64,000 nucleotides of DNA from JANMJD01 sp963828405 (GTDB lineage: Bacteria; Actinomycetota; Acidimicrobiia; Acidimicrobiales; Ilumatobacteraceae), in assembly GCA_963828405.1 (NCBI GenBank), contig CAWHEG010000012.1, positions 124,001-188,000 of the forward strand. The letters run 5' to 3'. Both the position numbers and the translations under genes were made by a program. Shown piece after piece: positions 63,961 through 64,000 of the stretch; within the stretch, counting starts at the first letter, position 1; every line of letters begins with the position of its first letter. The notes below the pieces were generated by a model. That model was not told the DNA's origin, made no database searches, and saw nothing but the letters and a program-made list of their open reading frames with translations.

Positions 63961-64000
63961 GACCGGAAGGTACCACCGGTGGGGCGGCGTATCGACGAAG

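Overview
The window is high-GC DNA (about 70% by eye) with dense, often 4-bp-overlapping genes, frequent GTG starts and GHMP/Mfd/MazG/enolase synteny typical of Actinomycetota. A tiny bS22-type ribosomal protein, DUF222/HNH (13E12-like) genes with LexA-type boxes, a WS/DGAT acyltransferase and the order tatD-x-rsmA-ispE-glmU-prs-rplY-pth-mfd-ppiC-mazG-eno-ftsB support this. An acidimicrobial lineage such as an Ilumatobacter relative is my best guess; this is inference from gene content, not from a marker-gene comparison.

Layout. 1-4.5 kb: sufB carrying an intein, divergent from a frameshifted MFS gene, then RidA and SnoaL-like genes. 4.7-7.4 kb: an accessory patch with a WD40-gene fragment, an IS256-family insertion sequence and a VapBC-like toxin-antitoxin pair. 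7.5-13 kb: a one-carbon/folate block (fhs, folD, DUF3054, a histidine phosphatase, a pabB-pabC fusion). 13-19.6 kb: broken DUF4188 and DUF222 genes, a VOC-dihydropteroate synthase fusion, menB, an ankyrin protein, a GrdB-like protein interrupted by an in-frame UGA that I read as selenocysteine, and a divergent arsI/arsR pair. 19.6-22.3 kb: formate-dehydrogenase-type electron-transfer subunits without the catalytic domain. 22.4-35 kb: WS/DGAT, a zinc-peptidase lipoprotein, Ppx/GppA, an L,D-transpeptidase, a glycosyltransferase, an aldo/keto reductase and a VOC plus ABC-transporter operon. 35-47.5 kb: the conserved housekeeping run from tatD to mfd with bS22 and tRNA-Gln, interrupted by an SOS-boxed DUF222-HNH gene. 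47.6-52.3 kb: a flavin-based redox module (heme membrane protein, FMN-binding protein, ApbE) and katG behind a furA remnant. 52.3-58.7 kb: foldase, mazG, a GH13 glucosidase, enolase and an FtsB-like protein. 58.8-64 kb: a lone molybdenum hydroxylase large subunit, TetR, a methyltransferase, an SDR and a VOC protein.

The most interesting object is the 384-codon GrdB/PrdB-like gene at 17433-18587. Its only stop within the family-conserved core is a UGA exactly where the redox U/C-P-x-C motif sits, and the frame continues uninterrupted for another 233 codons. Also unusual are the VOC-DHPS fusion, a GlmU lacking most of its acetyltransferase half, the furA relic in front of katG, and a truncated FdhA-like subunit.

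A caution: at least five otherwise well-conserved genes (MFS, fhs, pabBC, katG, SDR) carry single-base frameshifts, several of them in or next to short homopolymers. That pattern looks more like uncorrected sequencing indels than real gene decay, so these genes are annotated as frameshifted rather than dead.
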